Assembly: GCF_000349325.1 (NCBI RefSeq)
Contig: NC_020504.1
Coordinates: 3,692,053-3,756,052, forward strand
DNA from: Streptomyces davaonensis JCM 4913
GTDB lineage: Bacteria; Actinomycetota; Actinomycetes; Streptomycetales; Streptomycetaceae
DNA: 64,000 nucleotides
Direction: 5' to 3'
The position numbers and the translations under genes were made by a program. Position 1 is the stretch's first letter. Each line of letters starts with the position of its first letter. Under the pieces are notes generated by a model. That model was not told the origin of the DNA. It was given only the letters and a program-made list of their open reading frames with translations, and did not search any database. Shown piece by piece: positions 7,578-14,131 of the stretch.

Positions 7578-8657
7578 CTACGCCGTCAGCCACGCCCTCA
7601 GGCGTTCCTCCCCCGCCAGGATCTTCGCCGTCTCCACCCGCTCGTCCCGCTTGTGCGCCAAGTGCGGGTTGCCGGGGCCGTAGTTGACCGCGGGGACGCC
7701 GAGGGCGGAGAAGCGGGACACGTCCGTCCAGCCGTACTTCGGCATCGGGGTCCCGCCCACCGCCTCGATGAAGGCCGCGGCCGCCGGGTGGGAGAGGCCG
7801 GGCAGCGCCCCGGGGCTGTGGTCGTCGACCACGAACTCCTCGATCCCGCAGTCCGCGAACACCTCGTGGACGTGGGCCAGCGCCTCCTCCTCCGTACGGT
7901 CGGGGGCGTAGCGGAAGTTGACCGTCACCACGCACTCGTCCGGGATGACGTTGCCTGCCACGCCGCCGGAGATGCCCACCGCGTTCAGGCCCTCCCGGTA
8001 CTCCAGGCCGTCGATCACCGGCCGGCGGGGCTCGTACGAGGCGAGGCGGGCCAGGATCGGGGCGGCCGCGTGGATCGCGTTGGAGCCCATCCAGCCGCGC
8101 GCCGAGTGCGCCCGCTCGCCCTTGGTCTTCAACAGGACCCGCAGGGTGCCCTGGCAACCGCCCTCGACCTGCCCGTCGGAGGGCTCCAGCAGCACCGCGA
8201 AGTCCCCGGCCAGCCACTCGGGGTGTGCCTCGGCCACATGACGCAGACCGTTGAGGTGTGCGGCGACCTCTTCGTTGTCGTAGAAGACGAAGGTCAGGTC
8301 GCGGTTGGGGGCGGGGACGGTCGCGGCGATGCGCAGTTGGACCGCGACGCCGGACTTCATGTCGCAGGTGCCGCAGCCCCACAGGATGCCGTCGTCGTCC
8401 AGCCGGGAGGGGACGTTCTCCGCAATGGGGACCGTGTCGATGTGGCCGGCGAGGATCACGCGCTCGGCGCGGCCGAGGTTCGTACGCGCCACGACGTTGT
8501 TGCCGTACCGGTCGACGGTGAGGTGCGGCAGCGCCCGCAAGGCGGTCTCGATGGCGTCCGCGAGGGGCTTCTCGGCGCCGCTCTCGGAGGGGAAGTCGAC
8601 GAGCCGGGCGGTCAGGAGCGCGGCGTCCAGCGTGAGGTCAAGCGGGGTGTCGGGCAT
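7578..8657 (-). CDS. dapE: succinyl-diaminopimelate desuccinylase
   Basis: 359-residue M20 metallopeptidase-family enzyme that hydrolyses N-succinyl-LL-diaminopimelate in lysine and peptidoglycan precursor synthesis. Zinc-binding motifs are AGHIDTVP (H72, D74) and GCGTCDMKSGVA (D99, metal bridging), then FYDNEEVAAHLNG with the catalytic/metal glutamates. The C-terminal metal His falls in a NYGPGNPHLAHKRDE-type segment, typical of actinobacterial DapE. The internal dimerisation domain lies between. With dapC at 10509-11603 it supplies two steps of the same pathway. Start ATG 8657 has GGAG a few nt upstream. Confidence 0.93.
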   Translation of the reverse strand: MPDTPLDLTLDAALLTARLVDFPSESGAEKPLADAIETALRALPHLTVDRYGNNVVARTNLGRAERVILAGHIDTVPIAENVPSRLDDDGILWGCGTCDMKSGVAVQLRIAATVPAPNRDLTFVFYDNEEVAAHLNGLRHVAEAHPEWLAGDFAVLLEPSDGQVEGGCQGTLRVLLKTKGERAHSARGWMGSNAIHAAAPILARLASYEPRRPVIDGLEYREGLNAVGISGGVAGNVIPDECVVTVNFRYAPDRTEEEALAHVHEVFADCGIEEFVVDDHSPGALPGLSHPAAAAFIEAVGGTPMPKYGWTDVSRFSALGVPAVNYGPGNPHLAHKRDERVETAKILAGEERLRAWLTA

Positions 8658-8740
8658 GGCTCCGACCCTAGCGTCCCGGTCGTCGGATCAGTTTTCGCAC
8701 CGATCTCGATGGCCGCCCTACTCTCCAGTACCTTGTACGC

Positions 8741-9676
8741 GTGCCAGAGCCGTCCCCCACTCCCAGACGTCGTGGCCGCCTCTTCCGTTTCGGGGCGGCC
8801 TTCGTGGTCCTGCTCGCCGTGGCGGGCTATCTCGTGGTGCAGTACGTCACCGGGGGCGCGGGGGCGCCCGGCTGCAAGGTCGTCTCGGGCGACGACGACT
8901 CCGCGACCTACGAGTTCTCGCCGGAGCAGGCCGTGAACGCGGCCACGATCGCCGCCGTAGGCACCGGGCGGGACCTGCCCGAACGGGCCGTGACCATAGC
9001 CCTGGCGACCGCGATCCAGGAGTCCGCGCTGCGCAACATCGAGCACGGCGACCGGGACTCGCTGGGCCTCTTCCAGCAGCGGCCCTCGCAGGGCTGGGGC
9101 ACCGAGAAGGAGATCATGGACCCGACCTACGCGGCGGGGATCTTCTACGACCACCTGGTCAAGGTGGAGGACTACACGAAGCTGCCGCTCACGGTCGCCG
9201 CACAGCGTGTGCAGCGCAGCGGCTACCCGGACGCGTACGCCAAGCACGAGCCGGACGCCGCGCTGCTCGCCGCCGCCCTGACCGGCCGTTCCGCGGCCAC
9301 CCTGACCTGCGAGGGGCGTCCTGGCACCACCCCGGTCACGGGGACCGACCCGGTGCGCACCGCGCTCGCGCGGGACTTCGGACGGGACGTCCTGGAGCCC
9401 GCCGGTGCGGTGGTCGGCGACAAGGCCTCGGCCTCCGCCAGCGCCGGCAGCGACGGGCGGACGCTCACCCTGCCCGTGGCCGAGGAGCCGCGGCGCGGCT
9501 GGCAGCTCGCACACTGGGCCGTGGCCAACGCCTCCGCCCTGCGCCTGGAGCGAGTGTCGTACGCGGGCCGGGAGTGGACGGCCGGGAACACGGACAGCCA
9601 GTGGCGCCCGACCGGGACCGGCGCCGCCGGTGCGGAGAAGGACACCGGTTCCGTCCGTATCGTGACCGCGCACTAG
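8741..9676 (+). CDS. membrane-anchored protein with lysozyme/transglycosylase-like segment
   Basis: 311 residues, GTG start. A positively charged start (PTPRRRGRLFRF) is followed by a membrane helix GAAFVVLLAVAGYLVVQYV (about residues 17-35), so most of the protein is probably extracellular. The middle resembles a goose-type or SLT lysozyme fold: NAATIAAVGTGRDLPERAVT, then IALATAIQESALRNI with a candidate catalytic Glu in QESALRN, and GDRDSLGLFQQRPSQGWG, a glutamine-rich loop often seen in Streptomyces muralytic or resuscitation proteins. The C-terminal third looks like a cell-wall-binding or amidase-accessory domain without a motif I can name. Peptidoglycan is the likely target; activity is inferred. 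A hairpin at 9703-9742 follows. Confidence 0.6.
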   Translation: MPEPSPTPRRRGRLFRFGAAFVVLLAVAGYLVVQYVTGGAGAPGCKVVSGDDDSATYEFSPEQAVNAATIAAVGTGRDLPERAVTIALATAIQESALRNIEHGDRDSLGLFQQRPSQGWGTEKEIMDPTYAAGIFYDHLVKVEDYTKLPLTVAAQRVQRSGYPDAYAKHEPDAALLAAALTGRSAATLTCEGRPGTTPVTGTDPVRTALARDFGRDVLEPAGAVVGDKASASASAGSDGRTLTLPVAEEPRRGWQLAHWAVANASALRLERVSYAGREWTAGNTDSQWRPTGTGAAGAEKDTGSVRIVTAH

Positions 9677-9702
9677 TGCGGCGAGTCATTCGCACGAGTT
9701 AC

Positions 9703-9742
9703 CGCCGAAGACGGGGGTTCACGATGCCCCGGGTTTTCGGCG
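9703..9742 (+). terminator. imperfect hairpin after the lysozyme-like gene
   Basis: CGCCGAA ... TTCGGCG outer stem with a GGGG/CCCC inner stem, 27 nt after the stop codon. Confidence 0.55.
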
Positions 9743-9988
9743 CGGGCGATCTCCGGTCCCCCGGAACCCTTGGGAACAAAGGGCTGTAAGGATTCGGCAG
9801 GCTTTCCGTTCTCGGATTCTTTGCCCGTTTTTATCCACAGCAGATAATGCGACGCATTACCAACTCTTTACGTTATCCCGCCGCAACCTTCGCGGACTTC
9901 GAGCGGTAGTCACTGCGTCCGAGGCCGGAGATCAAGTCCGGTCGGACAGTTCACCGCTCACACCACACACCCCCGTCGAAGGAGCATC
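9743..9988 (+). promoter_or_regulatory. A/T-richer upstream region of the small secreted protein gene
   Basis: The 312-nt gap (9677-9988) after the hairpin holds no gene. It contains TTATCCACAG (9831-9840), a match to the general DnaA-box consensus, directly followed by the dyad AATGCG-A-CGCATT (9845-9857) and an A/T-rich stretch. A weak stem CCGGA-N7-TCCGG lies near 9923. The ribosome site is GAAGGAGCATC. The single DnaA box is probably coincidental, or a titration/regulatory site; there is no origin here. Confidence 0.45.
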
Positions 9989-10441
9989 ATGACCCTCCCC
10001 CTGACCCGCCGGATCGCCCGTGCCGCGCTGCTCGTCGCTGCGGGAGCGGCCGCCGGGGTCGGTGCGGCCGGCTCCGCCAGCGCGGCCCCGGAACTGCCCG
10101 CCACCCCGAACCTCGGCGGTCTCACCGCCCTGGACGGGGCGAGCGTCGGCAACACGGTCGACGGTGCGGCGCAGAACGTCACCGGGCTCGCGGGCGAAAC
10201 CGGCAGCAAGGCGGTCAAGAAGTCGGTGCCGGCCGCGGGCAAGACCAGCGGCAAGGCGGTCAAGAAGGCCGCGCCCGCCGCGCAGAAGACCGCGGGTGAC
10301 GCCGCCGGTTCGGCCGGGGACATCCTGGGCGACACCACGTCCACCGCGACCAAGGGCGGTCTGCCGACGGACTCCCTGACCAAGGGCGGGCTGCCCGCGG
10401 CGGACTCCCTGCCGGTCGGGAACCTGCCGCTCGGCGGCTGA
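9989..10441 (+). CDS. small secreted Ala/Lys/Gly-rich protein
   Basis: 150 residues, strong GAAGGAG ribosome site. A Sec signal peptide (RRIARAALLVAAGAAAGVGA, cleavage near ASAAPEL, about residue 33) precedes a mature protein of low complexity. It has two imperfect Lys-rich repeats (GSKAVKKSVPAAGKTSG, GKAVKKAAPAAQKTAG) and a tail with two KGGLP repeats (TKGGLPTDSL, TKGGLPAADSL). It has no cysteines and no enzyme motif. The repeats suggest a surface or wall-associated structural polypeptide. I do not recognise a named family. It shares a very strong terminator with the convergent dapC. Confidence 0.75.
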   Translation: MTLPLTRRIARAALLVAAGAAAGVGAAGSASAAPELPATPNLGGLTALDGASVGNTVDGAAQNVTGLAGETGSKAVKKSVPAAGKTSGKAVKKAAPAAQKTAGDAAGSAGDILGDTTSTATKGGLPTDSLTKGGLPAADSLPVGNLPLGG

Positions 10442-10455
10442 TCGCCTGACCGCCG

Positions 10456-10499
10456 AACGGCGATGGGGCCCGGGGTTCTCCCCGGGCCCCATCGCCGTT
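10456..10499. terminator. strong bidirectional terminator
   Basis: Perfect 20-bp stem (AACGGCGATGGGGCCCGGGG and complement) with a TTCT tetraloop between the convergent secreted-protein and dapC genes. Confidence 0.93.
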
Positions 10500-10508
10500 T
10501 CTCAGGCA

Positions 10509-11603
10509 TCAGGAAAGCCGCCGCACCGCTTCCGCCACGCGCTCGTCCGTCGCCGTGAACGCCACCCGCACGTACCGCTCGCCCGCCTCGCCGTAGAAGT
10601 CGCCCGGCGCCACCAGGATGCCCAGCTCGGCCAGGTGGGCCACGGTGTCCCAGCAGGACTCGGACCGGGTGGCCCACAGGTAGAGGCTGGCCTCGCTGTG
10701 CTCGATGCGGAAGCCGTGGCCGACCAGGGCGGTGCGCAGGGCGTCGCGCCGGGCCGCGTAGCGCTCGCGCTGGATGCGGACGTGCTCGTCGTCGCCGAGG
10801 GCCGCGATCGCCGCCGCCTGGGTCGGCGCCGAGGTCATCATGCCGCCGTGCTTGCGGATCTCCAGGAGCGGGGCGAGGACCTCCGGGTCGCCCGCGAGGA
10901 AGGCCGCGCGATAGCCCGCGAGGTTGGAGCGCTTGGAGAGGGAGTGGACGGCCACGATCCCCTCGTGTGAACCGCCGTTGACGTCCGGGTGCAGCACCGA
11001 GACCGGGTCGGCGTCCCAGCCCAGCTCCAGGTAGCACTCGTCCGAGAAGAGCAGGACGCCGTGCTCACGGGCCCAGGCGACGATCCTCGTCAGCTCCTCC
11101 TTGGACAGCACCCTGCCCGTGGGGTTCGACGGGGAGTTGAGCCAGAGAAGCTTCAGGCCCTCGGGGTCCAGCGTCGTCGGGTCGTCGTAGACCTCGTAAT
11201 CGGCGCGGGCCAGGCGGGCGCCGACCTCGTAGGTCGGGTAGGCCAGGCGCGGGTACGCGACGCGGTCGCCGGGGCCGAGGCCCAGCTGGGTGGGGAGCCA
11301 GGCGACGAGTTCCTTGGAGCCGACGATCGGCAGGACGTGCCGGTGGGTGATCTCGCGGGCGCCCAGGCGGCGCTCCACCCAGCCCGTGATCGCGTCGCGC
11401 AGCTCCGGCGTGCCCCAGACCGTCGGATAGCCCGGCGAGTCGGCCGCCGCGATCAGTGCTTTCTGGATCAGCTCGGGGACCGGGTCGACCGGGGTGCCGA
11501 CGGAGAGGTCGACGATGCCGCCGGGATGCGCGGCCGCCGTCGCTTTGTACGGCGCCAGCTTGTCCCAGGGGAAGGTGGGGAGACGGTCGGAGACTGCGGA
11601 CAC
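10509..11603 (-). CDS. dapC: N-succinyldiaminopimelate aminotransferase (DapC-type, class I PLP)
   Basis: 364 residues. Fold-type I aminotransferase: VGTPVDPVPELIQKAL, TVWGTPELRDAITGWVERRL, then LNSPSNPTGRVLSKEEL (PLP/substrate-binding Asn), FSDECYLELGWDADP (Asp contacting the pyridine N) and VAVHSLSKRSNLAGYRAAFL, where the Schiff-base lysine is in SLSKRSN. C-terminal VRVAFTATDERVAEAV carries the carboxylate-binding Arg. The family matches mycobacterial DapC (Rv0858c), which is likewise next to a 7Fe ferredoxin gene (fdxC). It provides succinyl-LL-DAP for DapE, encoded 2 kb away. The start is GTG 11603 (reads MSAVSDRLPTFPWDKL); the ribosome site is weak (GAGAAAGTG). Confidence 0.88.
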   Translation of the reverse strand: MSAVSDRLPTFPWDKLAPYKATAAAHPGGIVDLSVGTPVDPVPELIQKALIAAADSPGYPTVWGTPELRDAITGWVERRLGAREITHRHVLPIVGSKELVAWLPTQLGLGPGDRVAYPRLAYPTYEVGARLARADYEVYDDPTTLDPEGLKLLWLNSPSNPTGRVLSKEELTRIVAWAREHGVLLFSDECYLELGWDADPVSVLHPDVNGGSHEGIVAVHSLSKRSNLAGYRAAFLAGDPEVLAPLLEIRKHGGMMTSAPTQAAAIAALGDDEHVRIQRERYAARRDALRTALVGHGFRIEHSEASLYLWATRSESCWDTVAHLAELGILVAPGDFYGEAGERYVRVAFTATDERVAEAVRRLS

Positions 11604-11637
11604 GGGATCTGGCTCACTTTCTCGTCCGTACGGCAAA

Positions 11638-11692
11638 CGCCTCGGCCCCGCAGGCGATCGAGGGCGATCAGGCCGTGCGGGACCGAGGCGGC
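11638..11692 (-). terminator. hairpin between fdxA and dapC
   Basis: CGCCTCGGCCCCGCA pairs with TGCGGGACCGAGGCG (one mismatch) across a 25-nt loop in the 108-nt gap. It may partly uncouple dapC from fdxA. Confidence 0.6.
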
Positions 11693-11711
11693 GCGGTGAT
11701 GCGGGCCGCTC

Positions 11712-12032
11712 TCAGCCGTTCTGCGGCGGCAGCGCGGCGATGAAGGGGTGGTCCCGCTCGATCAGACCGAGCTTGCTGGCGCCGCCGGGGGAGCCGAGCT
11801 CATCGAAGAACTCGACGTTCGCCTTGTAGTAGTCCTTCCACTCCTCCGGAGTGTCGTCCTCGTAGAAGATCGCCTCGACCGGGCAGACCGGCTCGCAGGC
11901 ACCACAGTCGACGCATTCGTCCGGGTGGATGTACAAGGACCGGGAGCCCTCGTAGATGCAGTCGACCGGGCACTCCTCGATGCACGCCTTGTCCTTCACG
12001 TCGACACAAGGCTGCGCGATGACGTAGGTCAC
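11712..12032 (-). CDS. fdxA: 7Fe ferredoxin ([3Fe-4S][4Fe-4S])
   Basis: 106-residue electron carrier. Cluster ligands: PCVDVKDKACIEECPVDCI near residues 8-26 (C-x7-C-x3-C with the CP of the second cluster) and ECVDCGACEPVCPVEAI (about 39-55). The second Cys set CxxCxxxCP holds the 4Fe cluster and the first, lacking one ligand, the 3Fe cluster, as in mycobacterial FdxA/FdxC. The acidic C-terminal extension (EWKDYYKANVEFFDEL) is typical of the seven-iron class. GTG start at 12032 with GGAGGAACGACAGC upstream. It is divergent from the GNAT gene and likely cotranscribed with dapC. Confidence 0.93.
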   Translation of the reverse strand: MTYVIAQPCVDVKDKACIEECPVDCIYEGSRSLYIHPDECVDCGACEPVCPVEAIFYEDDTPEEWKDYYKANVEFFDELGSPGGASKLGLIERDHPFIAALPPQNG

Positions 12033-12172
12033 GCTGTCGTTCCTCCTCGATTGGGCGCTGGCGGGCCTCCACAGGCTCCGCCGCCTGGCGCGCGGGAGCG
12101 CGGCGTCGTCGATGCCCGCCCCTAGTATCTCCGTTCTTGGGCATGATCCGAACAGGAGGGGTGAACTGACCT

Positions 12173-13195
12173 GTGGAAATCTCTGCGACGGGGCGCCTTG
12201 AGGTCCGTATCACCGCTGCTGACGTGGGTAAACGGGTCTCCGTACGACGCCTGAACGATCTCCCGCGTGAGGGTGAGAAGTTCACCGACACGGTGGGTGT
12301 TCTCGCATCATGGGACAACGGTGTGCTGCTGATCACACGGAAGACCGGCGAAACCGTCCGTATCGCGGAATCGTCGCTGGTCGCGGGCAAGGTCGTGCCG
12401 AGCGCCCCGGCCCGCCGCAGGGGACCCGCCGCCTCGTACACGGAACTGGCGCACATCGCCACGCGCGCGTGGCGGCCGGTGGAGAGCGAACGGCTCGGCG
12501 AGTGGGAGCTGCGCGCCGCCTCCGGCTTCACCCGCCGCGCCAACTCCGTGCTCCCGCTGGGCGACCCGGGGATGCCGCTCGACGACGCCCTGGCGGCCGT
12601 ACGGCGCTGGTACGGCGAGCGTGGGCTGCCTGCCTACGTCCAGACCGCGACCGGCGCGGAGGGCACGCAGGAGCTGCTCTGCGCGGAGCTGGAGCGACGG
12701 GGCTGGACCCGTGAGGTCTCCGCCGAGCTGTGGATCGGGGCGCTGGCCCCGCTCGCCGACCGCGAGGAGCCCGCCGGGGTCGTGCTGTCCCGGACGGCGG
12801 ACGATGCCTGGCTGGCCCGCTACCAGCGCAAGGGGCTCGGCGAGGTGGCCCTGAAGGTGCTGGGCAGCGGCCCCTCGGTGTGGTTCGCGACGGTTCCGGG
12901 CGACGGCGAAGTGCCCGCGGCGATCGGACGGTGCGTGGTCGACGGCCGCTGGGCCGGCTTCGCCGCCGTCGAGGTCGATCCGGCGCTACGGCGCCGGGGG
13001 CTGGCCTCCGCCGTCATGGCCGCGCTGGCCGCACGCGCCCTGGACGAGGGGGCGTCGGCGGCCTGGCTCCAGGTCGAGACGGACAACACGGCGGCGCAGG
13101 CCCTGTACGCGGGGAACGGTTTCTCCGCGCATCACGCGTACCACCACTACCGCCAGCCCGACAGCGAGCCGGGGAACTCCGGCTCGGGCCGGTAA
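12173..13195 (+). CDS. GNAT family N-acetyltransferase with N-terminal beta-rich domain
   Basis: 340 residues; GTG start after GGAGGGGTGAACTGACCT. The N-terminal 80 residues (TGRLEVRITAADVGKRVSV through DNGVLLITRKTGETVRIAES) look like a small beta-barrel reading domain that precedes many actinobacterial GNATs of this type. A degenerate first GNAT-like half follows (ARYQRKGLGEVALKVLG), then the real acetyl-CoA site: FAAVEVDPALRRRGLASAVM (R/Q-x-x-G-x-G/A loop as RRRGLAS) and QVETDNTAAQALYAGNGF. The acceptor substrate is unknown. The start codon of the next gene lies 9 nt after its stop, so both are one operon. Confidence 0.82.
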   Translation: MEISATGRLEVRITAADVGKRVSVRRLNDLPREGEKFTDTVGVLASWDNGVLLITRKTGETVRIAESSLVAGKVVPSAPARRRGPAASYTELAHIATRAWRPVESERLGEWELRAASGFTRRANSVLPLGDPGMPLDDALAAVRRWYGERGLPAYVQTATGAEGTQELLCAELERRGWTREVSAELWIGALAPLADREEPAGVVLSRTADDAWLARYQRKGLGEVALKVLGSGPSVWFATVPGDGEVPAAIGRCVVDGRWAGFAAVEVDPALRRRGLASAVMAALAARALDEGASAAWLQVETDNTAAQALYAGNGFSAHHAYHHYRQPDSEPGNSGSGR

Positions 13196-13204
13196 CCGAT
13201 CGCC

Positions 13205-14077
13205 GTGAGAGGGCACGAGCCTGCTATGCGTCCCCCCTACCCACCGCCGCCCGAACGTTCGCTCGAACTGCGCCGCCGGTTCGCCGAGGAGGCCCGCTGC
13301 GAGCGGCCCGATCTGTCGACGCTCTGTCTGCTGCTGGGCGCCGAGGCGGACGGCACGCTGGACGAGGCGGGCATGGACGCGGCCCAGATGGAGCTGGACC
13401 GGCTGGCGGGGCTGCTGCCGTTCCGGCCCGGCGGTCCGCGCGCCTGGGCCGTGGCCCTGCGCGAACTCCTCGGCGACCGGCTCGGTTTCCGGGGCGCCCC
13501 GGGTGACTATCAGCGGCTGGAGTCCTCGCTGCTGCACGAGGTGCTGCGGCGGGGGCGCGGGCTGCCGATCCTGCTGTCGGTGGTGTGGATGGAGGTGGCC
13601 CGCAGGGCGGGGGCGCCGGTGTACGGCGTGGCTCTGCCGGGGCACTTCGTGGTGGGGTTCGGGGAGCCGGGCGAGCAGGTGCTCGCCGATCCGTTCAACG
13701 GCGGCCGGGCGCTCACGGGGGCCGACGCCGAGCTGCTGGTGGCGGGGGCCACGGGGGCGGCGCTGGATCCCTCGATGCTGGTGCCCGCGACGCCGCTGGA
13801 GGTCGTCTCGCGGATCCTCAACAACATCCGGGCCTGGGCCGCGGCCCGGCCGGAGCGCTCGGACGTGGCGCTGTGGGCGGTCGAGCTGGCGCTGCTGCTG
13901 CCCGCGCATCCGGCCAGGCTGCGGTACGAGCGGGCGCAGCTGCTGGTGCAGCGCGGCGACTTCGTGGCAGGCGCGGCGGAGCTGGAGGCGTACGCGGAGG
14001 TGGTGGAGGCGGTCGACGCCCCCGCCGCGGGCCGGGTACGGCAGCAGGCGCGCGCGGCGCGGGCGATGCTGAACTGA
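13205..14077 (+). CDS. SirB1/transglutaminase-like family protein with C-terminal helical repeats
   Basis: 290 residues (GTG 13205; ATG 13226, reading MRPPYPPPPERS, is a plausible alternative). It belongs to the SirB1_N transglutaminase-like group: SSLLHEVLRRGRGLPILLSVVWMEVARRAG, then YGVALPGHFVVGFGEPGEQVLADPFNGGR, which contains the family His and Asp but no obvious catalytic Cys (the position reads I/L in LPILLSV). It is therefore probably a non-catalytic protein. The C-terminal 90 residues form TPR-like helices (WAVELALLLPAHPARLRYER). Cotranscribed with the GNAT gene. Biochemical role unknown. Confidence 0.72.
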   Translation: MRGHEPAMRPPYPPPPERSLELRRRFAEEARCERPDLSTLCLLLGAEADGTLDEAGMDAAQMELDRLAGLLPFRPGGPRAWAVALRELLGDRLGFRGAPGDYQRLESSLLHEVLRRGRGLPILLSVVWMEVARRAGAPVYGVALPGHFVVGFGEPGEQVLADPFNGGRALTGADAELLVAGATGAALDPSMLVPATPLEVVSRILNNIRAWAAARPERSDVALWAVELALLLPAHPARLRYERAQLLVQRGDFVAGAAELEAYAEVVEAVDAPAAGRVRQQARAARAMLN

Positions 14078-14085
14078 GGCGGAGG

Positions 14086-14126
14086 CCGGAGTGCCGGACG
14101 ACCGAGGCGGCCGTGCGGCACTCCGG
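14086..14126. terminator. bidirectional terminator
   Basis: Perfect 11-bp stem CCGGAGTGCCG / CGGCACTCCGG with a 19-nt loop between the convergent SirB1-type gene and the large membrane protein gene. Confidence 0.75.
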
Positions 14127-14131
14127 GTGGC

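Noticed and set aside
9743..9988. Chromosomal origin because of TTATCCACA
   Set aside because: A single DnaA box without a cluster; no dnaA or dnaN nearby.
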